Source: Pseudomonas sp. KU26590 (GTDB taxonomy: Bacteria; Pseudomonadota; Gammaproteobacteria; Pseudomonadales; Pseudomonadaceae). Taken from it: a stretch of DNA of 64,000 nucleotides. The stretch is from positions 2,943,501-3,007,500 of the forward strand of contig NZ_CP110644.1 in assembly GCF_026153515.1 (NCBI RefSeq). The letters run 5' to 3'. How positions within the stretch are numbered: the stretch's first letter is position 1; each line of letters starts with the position of its first letter. Shown piece by piece: positions 1-7,524 of the stretch. Position numbers and translations under genes: made by a program. Under the pieces are notes generated by a model. That model was not told the origin of the DNA. It did no database searches and saw only the letters and a program-made list of their open reading frames with translations.

Positions 1-159
1 CCGCCACCGTCTACCCGAAGAAGCCAGCGGTAAGTAGTACGATTGTCCTGCCAGCGAGACGATCAATCGCATTTACACCCTCTAATCACGCATTACGCTA
101 CAAGGTAGGATGACGCCACTTGATCGCCAAGCGGCGATTCTCACCTTGGGAAGCCCTTC
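1..159. other. Intergenic region upstream of azoR
   Basis: I can assign no gene to this stretch. One frame ends at a TAA at 31-33 and could be the last codons of an upstream plus-strand gene, but ten codons are too few to identify. The rest is the leader of azoR; a purine-rich GGGAAG lies about 10 bases before its ATG. Confidence 0.3.
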
Positions 160-765
160 ATGAAACTCTTGCACATCGATTCCAGCATCCTCGGCGATCA
201 CTCCGCTTCGCGTCAGTTGAGCCGCAGTGTCGTTCAGTCTTTCACCGCTATCACCCCGGACACTCAGGTGGTGTACCGCGATCTGGCGAACGAGCCACTC
301 AATCATTTCTCCGGCGCCACGCTGGCCGCTGCCGGTACGCCGGTGGAAGGCCGCGACGCGGCGCAGAAGCTTGAAGTGGAGACCAACGAAGCGACACTGG
401 AAGAGTTTCTGTCGTCTGACGTCGTGGTCATCGGTGCGCCCATGTACAACTTCAGCATCCCGAGCCAGCTGAAGGCGTGGATCGACCGTATCTGCGTCGC
501 CGGCCGTACCTTCCGCTACACCGAAGCGGGCCCGGAAGGTCTGTGCAAGGGCAAGAAAGTGATCATCGTTTCGACCACTGGCGGTCTGCATCAAGGCCTG
601 CCGAGCGGTGCGGGCCATGATGACCTGCTCAAGGTGGTGTTCGGTTTTATCGGCGTCACCGACCTGCAATTCGTCGTCGCCGAAGGCCTGGCATATGGCG
701 ACGAGCCGCGTGCCGCTGCCATGGCCGCCGCGCAGAAGCACATCAGCGAAACGCTGTTCGCGTAA
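160..765 (+). CDS. azoR: FMN-dependent NADH-azoreductase
   Basis: This is a 201-residue flavodoxin-fold quinone/azo reductase that transfers two electrons from NADH through FMN to quinones or azo compounds in the cytosol. The N-terminus ([20 protein letters not shown]) is the phosphate-binding loop of the family. [14 protein letters not shown] from about residue 94 is the FMN-binding segment, and STTGG near residue 138 is the second isoalloxazine contact. The length matches E. coli AzoR. The ATG follows a GGGAAG ribosome site. It is a monocistronic gene with a strong terminator behind it, and its role is probably quinone or electrophile stress protection. Confidence 0.93.
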   Translation: MKLLHIDSSILGDHSASRQLSRSVVQSFTAITPDTQVVYRDLANEPLNHFSGATLAAAGTPVEGRDAAQKLEVETNEATLEEFLSSDVVVIGAPMYNFSIPSQLKAWIDRICVAGRTFRYTEAGPEGLCKGKKVIIVSTTGGLHQGLPSGAGHDDLLKVVFGFIGVTDLQFVVAEGLAYGDEPRAAAMAAAQKHISETLFA

Positions 766-839
766 GCCCGACCACGTCGCAAGCGTCCCCGCGCAGGGGC
801 TCGAAGCGGCTCGACGCGATAGAAAAGCTTCACCCGAAA

Positions 840-892
840 GCCCCGTCATCGCCGGCTCCCATGCCGACAGGTGACGGGGCATTCGTCTTTTT
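840..892 (+). terminator. Rho-independent terminator after azoR
   Basis: GCCCCGTCA at 840-848 pairs perfectly with TGACGGGGC at 872-880. An inner imperfect GCCGGC/GCCGAC stem extends it, and a T-rich tract follows at 886-892. It sits 75 bases downstream of the azoR stop on the same strand. Confidence 0.75.
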
Positions 893-1175
893 GCGGCCGC
901 GTGTTCAGGCGGGCGACAGCTTTTATGACTTCTTTGCGCGTAATCTTCGCTAAGCACCGTAGAATGCCGGCCAATTCGGTCTGTTCTGCGTCAAACGGCG
1001 GCCGATGCCTTCAATTTATCGAGCTTGGCCCGCCTTGTGCACCATTGATCCTGAAACGTTTCGGAATGTTATCGAACCCCACGGGTCAGATAGCGACAGA
1101 CACCGCTTTCACGGGGCTTCAGCCCTTGAGCGTGTGAATCGGCAGGCATGGATTGATAAGGTGAGGGGCATTGCA

Positions 1176-2243
1176 ATGATGCGTCTTTGTGCAGTGATGA
1201 TGATCAGCCTGCTGGGCAGCCTGATTTCGGTGCAGGCCAGTGAGCTGCAGAGCTGGAGCGTGGGCTTTCACGAGCTGACGTTTCTCGATCCGCTGGATTC
1301 CCGGCCCATGCACGCCTACGCCTTTTACCCCTCCACCGACGATGAACACATTACCCGTGTTCAGGGTTACCCGATTGAAGCGTCGCAAGACGCCACCATT
1401 GCCATGGGCCGTTTCCCGTTGCTGATGCTGTCCCACGGCAACACCGGCACGCCGCTGGCGCAGCACGACCTGGCGACGTCATTGGCGCGCAAGGGGTTTG
1501 TCGTCGTGGCGGTGTTTCATCCGGGCGACAACTACATGGACCACAGCCGCCTCGGCAGCCTGAGCAATCTCTACGGTCGTCCGCTGCAAATATCCGAAGC
1601 GATCAGTGCTGCGTTGATCGACCCCATGCTGTCGCCGTACATCAACGCGCGTCGGGTTGGGGTGATCGGTTATTCGGCGGGTGGCGAAACGGCGCTGATT
1701 CTCGCCGGCGCCCAGCCTGATCTGCAGCGTTTGCGTCATTACTGCACCGAGCGCCCCCAGGACCGCGATGCCTGCAAAACCCAGGGCGAACTGTTGGCAG
1801 ACCGTGAAGACTTGCACGCCCAAGCCGATCCCCGCGTGGGCGCGTTGATGCTGATGGCGCCACTGGGCTTGATGTTCGGTCGACAGACGCTGGCTGACGT
1901 GCACGTGCCGGTGTTGCTGTACAGCGGCGACGGCGACGAACTGCTCGCCATCGACAAGAACGCCGAGGCGCTGGCGCGCAAACTGCCCGATGTCTCGGAT
2001 TTCAAACTGTTCGCCGGGGCAGGGCACTTTGTGTTCATGGCGCCCTGTGATGACGAGCAACGCGCGACTCAGCCGGGCCTGTGCACCGACGCTATTGGCG
2101 TTAATCGCGAAAGCATTCACCGCGATTTGAGCAGCGAGGCCGTGCGCTTTTTCGGCACTGCCCTGGGCGGGCCCACCAGCACCGCCGGGATGCAGACCGC
2201 TGCCCATCGTGAGTTTGAACCTGTCAACAGCCTGGATCAGTAA
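1176..2243 (+). CDS. Exported alpha/beta hydrolase (dienelactone hydrolase / PAF-acetylhydrolase-like)
   Basis: The protein has 355 residues from the ATG at 1176. I prefer this start to the longer frame opening at 1005 because GGTGAGGGG lies just upstream and the new N-terminus (MMRLCAVMMISLLGSLISVQA) is a signal peptide, so the enzyme is likely periplasmic. The fold is alpha/beta hydrolase: an oxyanion-type HGNTGT near residue 87, the nucleophile elbow GYSAGG at about 165-170, an aspartate in YSGDGDE near 250 and a histidine in GAGHF near 283. Relatives include dienelactone hydrolases and PAF acetylhydrolase-like lipases. The substrate cannot be told from the sequence. Confidence 0.8.
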   Translation: MMRLCAVMMISLLGSLISVQASELQSWSVGFHELTFLDPLDSRPMHAYAFYPSTDDEHITRVQGYPIEASQDATIAMGRFPLLMLSHGNTGTPLAQHDLATSLARKGFVVVAVFHPGDNYMDHSRLGSLSNLYGRPLQISEAISAALIDPMLSPYINARRVGVIGYSAGGETALILAGAQPDLQRLRHYCTERPQDRDACKTQGELLADREDLHAQADPRVGALMLMAPLGLMFGRQTLADVHVPVLLYSGDGDELLAIDKNAEALARKLPDVSDFKLFAGAGHFVFMAPCDDEQRATQPGLCTDAIGVNRESIHRDLSSEAVRFFGTALGGPTSTAGMQTAAHREFEPVNSLDQ

Positions 2244-2274
2244 GGCTGCACCGATAACCTTCCCCGTCTAAAAA

Positions 2275-2299
2275 CCTCAGCCGGCAGCACCGGCCGAGG
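2275..2299 (-). terminator. Terminator of hcp (minus strand)
   Basis: CCTCAGCCGG at 2275-2284 pairs with CCGGCCGAGG at 2290-2299 with one mismatch. Five A residues lie on the left, which read as a T-run after the hairpin on the minus strand. It lies 22 bases past the hcp stop and also separates the convergent hydrolase gene. Confidence 0.7.
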
Positions 2300-2320
2300 C
2301 TTTGAGGATGTCAGCTCACG

Positions 2321-2839
2321 TTAGCCAGCAACCGGGGAACGCCAGTCATCGGAGCCCGAAGTGCCACACACTTCATGGGTCCAGGTGATTTTGCGGTAGG
2401 TGAACTCCACGTCTTCCAAATGAGTGAAGTGCGAGTTCGACGGATCCTGGCAGTTGTGCATGTAGTCTTTGATGTCGACGATAATCGCGTCCTCAAGTTT
2501 GGTGGTGTAGTAATGCTCCTGTGTGCCCGCTGCCGAGGTGCGATACCACTGGATAGTGATTTCGGTTAAGCGTTCGCCAGACGTCAAAGCGGCCAGCAAC
2601 AGTGGCGAAGACTTGTCGAACACTTTGGTGATCTTGACCGGCTTGTGCACACGCTGACCGGTTGGCTGGCCCGACTGCGGATCGCGCGGGATGATCATTT
2701 CATGCTGAAACCCCTGCACCATGACTTGATCTTCGTGACCTTCCTGGTAAGTGTTGCCGACCGAATCTGCGGTAAAGGCGCCTGCGGTGATGAGACCCTG
2801 CTTGGTGCCTGTGATGGACATATATGCTGGTGTAGCCAT
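2321..2839 (-). CDS. hcp: T6SS tube protein Hcp (TssD)
   Basis: This 172-residue protein is the Hcp family subunit whose hexameric rings stack into the inner tube expelled by the T6SS sheath. It starts MATPAYMSITGTKQG, the usual Hcp opening, and contains YQEGHEDQVMVQGFQHEMI and the VHKPVKITKVFDKSSPLLL strand typical of the family. Length is normal for Hcp1-type proteins with no C-terminal toxin extension. It is transcribed divergently from tssA, with its own sigma-54-like promoter and terminator, so it can be expressed at tube-protein level independently of the long operon. Confidence 0.95.
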   Translation of the reverse strand: MATPAYMSITGTKQGLITAGAFTADSVGNTYQEGHEDQVMVQGFQHEMIIPRDPQSGQPTGQRVHKPVKITKVFDKSSPLLLAALTSGERLTEITIQWYRTSAAGTQEHYYTTKLEDAIIVDIKDYMHNCQDPSNSHFTHLEDVEFTYRKITWTHEVCGTSGSDDWRSPVAG

Positions 2840-2907
2840 GAAGATGCTCCTTGCCTCATAAATAGAAATCCCCGAAAGCCAAGTAGCCTTGTGGGTGAAG
2901 AAGCTAT

Positions 2908-2923
2908 TTCAATCTCCGTGCCA
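2908..2923 (-). promoter_or_regulatory. Candidate sigma-54 promoter for hcp
   Basis: Read on the minus strand the site is TGGCACG-GAGA-TTGAA, against the consensus TGGCACG-N4-TTGC(A/T). The -24 element is perfect and the spacing exact; the only departure is A instead of C in the -12 GC doublet. Transcription would start about 55 bases before the hcp ATG. The palindrome cluster at 3010-3132 sits at enhancer distance upstream, and a sigma-54 activator is encoded in the same locus. Confidence 0.55.
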
Positions 2924-3009
2924 GGCTATAAATTATCCATATTATTCAATTGCTTAACCGAAAAATTTGTCATCGGAGCGTTAGGTAAGGTGGCTTGACC
3001 GATTAAATG

Positions 3010-3132
3010 TGCGCAATAAGTTGCGCAGTGTTGCGCAACTTCTTGCGCACTTGGCTGTAAGCCCCGCTGCACTTGCTCTGGGCGGTGTCAGTGATTGTTT
3101 TATTGCCAGAAAGGTGCGCAACTTTTTGCGCA
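3010..3132. promoter_or_regulatory. Three identical-class palindromes TGCGCAA-N4-TTGCGCA, candidate activator sites
   Basis: Perfect 18-bp inverted repeats of the form TGCGCAA-N4-TTGCGCA occur at 3010-3027, 3032-3049 and 3115-3132. The arms are identical in all three and only the 4-base centre varies (TAAG, CTTC, CTTT). The first two are 22 bases apart start to start, two helical turns. They lie in the hcp/tssA divergent spacer, about 90-220 bases upstream of the candidate hcp sigma-54 promoter. The simplest reading is an upstream activating sequence for the operon's sigma-54 activator. The assignment of the binding protein is inference. Confidence 0.65.
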
Positions 3133-3399
3133 TAACGGCTCTGCGCTACTACTGCTCGCACAGGTGTATCAACGCGGCCACCGTGCAGCTATACAGTTGT
3201 GGAATCTTCCTACAATTCAAATGGAATTATCGCGTTTATAGAGAGCTTGATAGCGATAGGGGTGCTGAGTATTATCTGCGGCCTCGGAAGGGTAGACGTT
3301 TTGTTACATATCAACCGAACACACAGTTACTACCGTAACCCCGTTATCTCAGTAGTTTAACTGGCTGTGTTTGACGTGGTTTTATATCGAAGATTTCGC
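3133..3399. other. tssA leader, no recognised promoter
   Basis: This 267-bp stretch is AT-richer than the flanking genes and holds no gene. I looked for GG-N10-GC sigma-54 sites pointing at tssA and found none with correct spacing; TGGCTGTGTTTGAC at 3362 has the right elements but is two bases too short. Confidence 0.4.
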
Positions 3400-4956
3400 A
3401 TGTCTTATTCAAGTCAACTTTCTGCTCATTATCTTGAAGCCGCTCAAGCCCCTATTTCCTTAGAGAGCTTCGCAGGTGAAGACGTGCGTTTTTCAAACGA
3501 ATACGAAGCCCTGGAAAGTGAACTGGGTAAGGCTCAATCCATTCACGGAAATGGCCAGATCGACTGGGTTAAAGTGCATGAACAAAGCGAAAACCTGCTC
3601 CGTACTCAATCCAAAGACCTGCGCGTCGCGGCATGGCTGACATGGGCGTTGTATCAGCGGGAGTCTTTCCAGGGGCTGTTGGCAGGGCTTGGGCTTCTTC
3701 ACTATTTTTGCGTGCAGCATTGGGACGACGTTCATCCCGTGAAAGCCCGCACACGCTCGGCAGCTATTAGTTGGCTGGTCCCCCGTCTAGAGAAGGTGCT
3801 CAACGATAATGTTCCGATCAAAGAGCAACTGCCGCTCTTCAGTCGCCTTGTTGAAATTCTCGAAGAACTTGATGCGGTGTTTACACAGCACTTGGGCGCC
3901 CTTGCGCCCTTACTGCTGCCGATCTCGCGACGTTTGAAAAATCTGGCCCGGCGCGCGGCCGACAATCTGCCTGACGCCGGTACCGCTGACGTGGCTGTCG
4001 CGCAGGTCAAGCAGGCTGCTACCCAGTTATTCGCCTCAACGGCAGTGATCACCAATGAAAAAGACGCGCACAAGTCGCTGCGTAATCAGCAGGAGAGCGC
4101 GCGCTCGTTATGTGACTGGTGGCTCAAGCAGAAGGCCGGCGATCTGCGCGCATTGCGCCTCAATCGCACGTTGCTGTGGCTGCCAATCGACGCCCTGCCG
4201 GAACGTGATGCACAGCGGATCACCGCCCTTCGTGGACTCCCGGCAGACAAGCTCAAGGGCTATCAGGACAAATACGATCAGGGCAGCTATGCCGATCTGC
4301 TTCTTGAACTGGAGGCGAGCCTGGCAAAGGCACCTTTCTGGTTCGATGGCCAGCGAATGGTCTGGGAGTGCCTGCAAGGTTTGAACGCGGAGACAGCAAT
4401 GCGCGAGGTAGAGCTTCATTTTGCGCAGTTGATCCAGCGATTACCGTGTGTCATCGAACTGCGTTTTCACGACGGCGTGCCTTTTGCGGATCCGGCAACC
4501 CGGGCCTGGATTACCGCCAGCGTCATGCCTCGCCTGCAAGTCGCCAGTGCGCCCCGCACAGTAGAAGTGGCTGATACGCACCCGGCCTGGGAGTCTGCTC
4601 TGGAAAGCGCGTCGTCGGTGTTGCGCAAGGACGGCCTCAGAGCGGCAGTGCAGCTTCTCAAACAAGGCGGGCACAGTGCCCAAGGCGGACGCGCACGATT
4701 TTTCTGGCGATTTGCCCTCGCGCGTTTGTGCTTCACCGCCAGGAAATACGAACTCGCCAAGACCCAGCTTGAAACCCTCGATCAAACCCTGCAGGACTCA
4801 GGCATCAATGCCTGGGAGCCTGATCTTGCGCTCGAAGTGCTGCATCTCTTGCACAGCTGTTTCGAATTACTGCCTCAGGGTCATGGGGACCGAGAGCGCA
4901 GGGAAGAAGTGTATCGAAGGCTGTGCCACCTCGACCTCGAAGTCGTACTTGAATAG
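3400..4956 (+). CDS. tssA: T6SS baseplate/cap protein TssA
   Basis: The protein has 518 residues and is the TssA component that primes baseplate and sheath assembly and, in some subfamilies, caps the growing sheath. The ImpA_N domain lies near the N-terminus, with the signature EDVRFSNEYEALESELGK around residues 28-45. A VasJ-type helical C-terminal region follows. I take the ATG at 3400, because the frame open from 3367 adds eleven atypical residues and the family normally opens with short sequences like MSYSSQLS. It is the first gene of the plus-strand operon, 32 bases ahead of tssB. Confidence 0.9.
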   Translation: MSYSSQLSAHYLEAAQAPISLESFAGEDVRFSNEYEALESELGKAQSIHGNGQIDWVKVHEQSENLLRTQSKDLRVAAWLTWALYQRESFQGLLAGLGLLHYFCVQHWDDVHPVKARTRSAAISWLVPRLEKVLNDNVPIKEQLPLFSRLVEILEELDAVFTQHLGALAPLLLPISRRLKNLARRAADNLPDAGTADVAVAQVKQAATQLFASTAVITNEKDAHKSLRNQQESARSLCDWWLKQKAGDLRALRLNRTLLWLPIDALPERDAQRITALRGLPADKLKGYQDKYDQGSYADLLLELEASLAKAPFWFDGQRMVWECLQGLNAETAMREVELHFAQLIQRLPCVIELRFHDGVPFADPATRAWITASVMPRLQVASAPRTVEVADTHPAWESALESASSVLRKDGLRAAVQLLKQGGHSAQGGRARFFWRFALARLCFTARKYELAKTQLETLDQTLQDSGINAWEPDLALEVLHLLHSCFELLPQGHGDRERREEVYRRLCHLDLEVVLE

Positions 4957-4988
4957 GCCCCAGGGCCCCAATTACCAGGAGAACGGCC

Positions 4989-5492
4989 ATGGCCAAAGAA
5001 GGATCGGTAGCCCCCAAAGAACGCATCAATGTCACGTTCAAGCCCGCCACGGGTGGGGCGCAGGAAGAAATCGAGCTGCCGCTGAAGCTGCTCGCAATCG
5101 GTGACTACACCCTGCGTAAAGACGAGCGAAAGGTTGAAGAGCGCAAGCCGATCAGCATCGACAAGATGACGTTTGACGAGGTGCTGGCCAAGCAGGCGTT
5201 GAGCCTGACGCTGAGCGTGCCCAATCGTCTGCAAGAGCATGAGGGCAACGAAGAGCTGGCGGTGCAATTGAACGTCAAATCGATGAAGGACTTCAATCCA
5301 GCCTCGCTGGTTGACCAGGTACCCGAACTGAAAAAACTTATGGAACTGCGCGACGCCCTGGTGGCGCTCAAAGGACCGCTGGGTAACGCGCCCGCTTTCC
5401 GAAAGGCCATCGAAGGCGTCCTCGCCAACGACGAGTCCCGCGGTCGCGTGCTCGGCGAGCTGGGTTTGAACGCCGCCGCCCAGGACACCTGA
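4989..5492 (+). CDS. tssB: T6SS contractile sheath small subunit TssB (VipA)
   Basis: This 167-residue protein is the VipA/ImpB sheath subunit that interlocks with TssC to form the contractile sheath around the Hcp tube. Recognisable segments are RINVTFKPATGGAQEEIELP, FDEVLAKQALSLTLSVPN and the NVKSMKDFNPASLVDQVPEL stretch that is among the most conserved in the family. A good AGGAGA ribosome site precedes the ATG. tssC follows after 25 bases, as in nearly all T6SS loci. Confidence 0.96.
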   Translation: MAKEGSVAPKERINVTFKPATGGAQEEIELPLKLLAIGDYTLRKDERKVEERKPISIDKMTFDEVLAKQALSLTLSVPNRLQEHEGNEELAVQLNVKSMKDFNPASLVDQVPELKKLMELRDALVALKGPLGNAPAFRKAIEGVLANDESRGRVLGELGLNAAAQDT

Positions 5493-5517
5493 GTCCATCC
5501 GCCAAGGAGCCAACATC

Positions 5518-6993
5518 ATGAGTACTACACCAGCGCAGCAGCAGAGCAAAGAATCCGGCGAGTACAGCATTCTCGACAGCATCATCGCCGAGACCCGTTT
5601 GCCTCGTGATGAGGATGCGTACGGCATCGCCAAGCGCGGCGTGTCGGCGTTTATCGAGGAGCTGCTCAAGCCACAAAACGCCGGTGAACCGGTCAAGAAG
5701 GCCATGGTTGACCGCATGATTGCCGAGATCGATGCCAAGCTAGGCCGCCAGATGGACGAGATTCTGCACCATCCGGACTTCCAGTCTCTGGAGTCGTCGT
5801 GGCGAGGCTTGCAGTTGTTGGTCGAGCGGACCGACTTCCGCGAGAACATCAAGATTGAAATCCTCAACGTGTCCAAAGAGGACTTGCTGGAGGATTTCGA
5901 AGATTCACCCGAGGTCATGCAAGCCGGTCTGTACAAACATATCTACACCGCCGAGTACGGTCAGTTTGGTGGCCAGCCTGTGGGGGCGATCATCGCCAAC
6001 TACTTCATGTCCCCAAGCTCCCCGGACGTGAAGCTTATGCAGTACGTTTCCAGCGTCGCCTGCATGTCCCACGCGCCGTTCATCGCCGCCGCCGGCCCCA
6101 GGTTTTTTGGCCTGGAAAGCTTCACCGGCCTGCCAGACCTGAAAGATCTGAAAGATCATTTCGAGGGCCCGCAGTTCGCCAAATGGCAGAGTTTCCGCCA
6201 GTCGGAAGACGCTCGTTACGTCGGTCTGACGGTGCCGCGTTTCCTGCTGCGCAACCCTTACGACCCGCAAGAGAACCCGGTCAAATCGTTCGTCTACAAG
6301 GAAACCGTTGCCAACAGCCATGAGCACTACCTGTGGGGCAACACGGCGTACGCCTTCGGTACGAAGCTGACCGACAGCTTCGCCAAATTCCGCTGGTGCC
6401 CGAACATCATCGGCCCGCAGAGCGGCGGCGCAGTCGAGGATTTACCGCTGCACCACTTCGAAAGCATGGGTGAAATCGAAACCAAGATTCCTACCGAAGT
6501 TCTGGTGAGCGATCGTCGTGAATACGAACTGGCGGAGGAGGGCTTCATCTCCCTGACCATGCGCAAGGGCTCAGACAACGCGGCGTTCTTCTCCGCCAGC
6601 TCGGTACAAAAGCCGAAGTTTTTCGGTACCAGCGCGGAAGGCAAGGCGGCCGAGCTGAACTACAAACTCGGCACCCAGCTGCCCTACATGATGATCGTCA
6701 ACCGTCTTGCTCACTATTTGAAAGTCCTGCAACGCGAGCAGCTGGGTTCCTGGAAAGAACGCACCGACCTCGAACTGGAACTGAACAAATGGATCCGCCA
6801 GTACGTTGCCGATCAGGAAAATCCGAGCGCCGAAGTCCGTGGTCGTCGTCCCCTGCGTGCCGCGCAGATCATCGTCAGTGACGTGGAGGGCGAGCCCGGC
6901 TGGTATCGCGTCAGCCTGAACGTGCGCCCGCATTTCAAATACATGGGCGCCGATTTCACTCTGTCGCTGGTGGGCAAGCTGGACAAAGAGTGA
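5518..6993 (+). CDS. tssC: T6SS contractile sheath large subunit TssC (VipB)
   Basis: The 491-residue VipB/ImpC/EvpB-family protein pairs with TssB to build the sheath whose contraction drives secretion and whose ClpV-dependent disassembly recycles it. Family hallmarks include HPDFQSLESSWRGLQLLVER near residues 83-102 and PRFLLRNPYDP, WGNTAYAFG and CPNIIGPQSGG in the middle. The C-terminus has RPLRAAQIIVSDVEGEPGWY and ends in the sheath-core strand (FTLSLVGKLDKE). Length is typical. An AAGGAGCC ribosome site precedes the ATG. Confidence 0.97.
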   Translation: MSTTPAQQQSKESGEYSILDSIIAETRLPRDEDAYGIAKRGVSAFIEELLKPQNAGEPVKKAMVDRMIAEIDAKLGRQMDEILHHPDFQSLESSWRGLQLLVERTDFRENIKIEILNVSKEDLLEDFEDSPEVMQAGLYKHIYTAEYGQFGGQPVGAIIANYFMSPSSPDVKLMQYVSSVACMSHAPFIAAAGPRFFGLESFTGLPDLKDLKDHFEGPQFAKWQSFRQSEDARYVGLTVPRFLLRNPYDPQENPVKSFVYKETVANSHEHYLWGNTAYAFGTKLTDSFAKFRWCPNIIGPQSGGAVEDLPLHHFESMGEIETKIPTEVLVSDRREYELAEEGFISLTMRKGSDNAAFFSASSVQKPKFFGTSAEGKAAELNYKLGTQLPYMMIVNRLAHYLKVLQREQLGSWKERTDLELELNKWIRQYVADQENPSAEVRGRRPLRAAQIIVSDVEGEPGWYRVSLNVRPHFKYMGADFTLSLVGKLDKE

Positions 6994-7006
6994 AGGGCTT
7001 CAACAC

Positions 7007-7426
7007 ATGACTGGATACGGCAGCCTTTTCGAACGCCTGAGTGGCGATGCAGACAAGCGCGTCGGCTGGAGCCGCGAAGACGCTGCGACGGCGTCGGTGG
7101 CTGCCCATCTGGCCAAGATGCTCAGTACCCGGGCGGGTAGCGTTCAGACGCTTTCCGACTACGGGCTGCCGGATCTCAATGACATGCGTTTGAGCCTTCA
7201 TGACGCTTTAACGAAGGCGCGGCTCGCTATCGAGGTTTTCATCGAAACCTACGAGCCACGCCTGAGTAGCGTCCAGGTCATCGCACTGCCCCATGACAAC
7301 GATCAGCTTCGGCTCGCCTTCAGTATTGAAGGGTTGCTGGAGGTTGAGGGCTTGAAGCGTCAGGTCACTTTCGCCGCACACCTGGAGGGTGGGGGTCAGG
7401 TACAGGTCAGCCACAGGAAAACCTGA
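7007..7426 (+). CDS. tssE: T6SS baseplate wedge protein TssE (gp25-like)
   Basis: This 139-residue protein is TssE, the phage gp25-like component at the base of the sheath. It starts MTGYGSLFERLSGD, the usual opening of the family, and contains SDYGLPDLNDMRLS, matching the conserved gp25 segment that meets the sheath. It follows tssC by 13 bases. The gap after it, 98 bases to tssF, is the largest between the structural genes and holds a hairpin. Confidence 0.93.
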   Translation: MTGYGSLFERLSGDADKRVGWSREDAATASVAAHLAKMLSTRAGSVQTLSDYGLPDLNDMRLSLHDALTKARLAIEVFIETYEPRLSSVQVIALPHDNDQLRLAFSIEGLLEVEGLKRQVTFAAHLEGGGQVQVSHRKT

Positions 7427-7428
7427 TG

Positions 7429-7449
7429 CCAGGTGCCCGGTGCACCTGG
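7429..7449 (+). other. Hairpin between tssE and tssF
   Basis: CCAGGTGC at 7429-7436 and GCACCTGG at 7442-7449 form a perfect 8-bp stem with a 5-base loop, directly after the tssE stop. There is no T-run, so it is not a standard terminator. It could modulate mRNA stability or read-through between the two operon parts. Confidence 0.45.
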
Positions 7450-7524
7450 TGACCTAAGCCGCTCGCAGGCAGTTTTCCGCAATGCCCACCCTTGAACCAA
7501 ACAGCTCCGCTCGAAGGTAATACC

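Noticed and set aside
3133..3399. Sigma-54 promoter for tssA
   Set aside because: Every GG...GC candidate has wrong spacing; the best (3362-3375) is two bases short.
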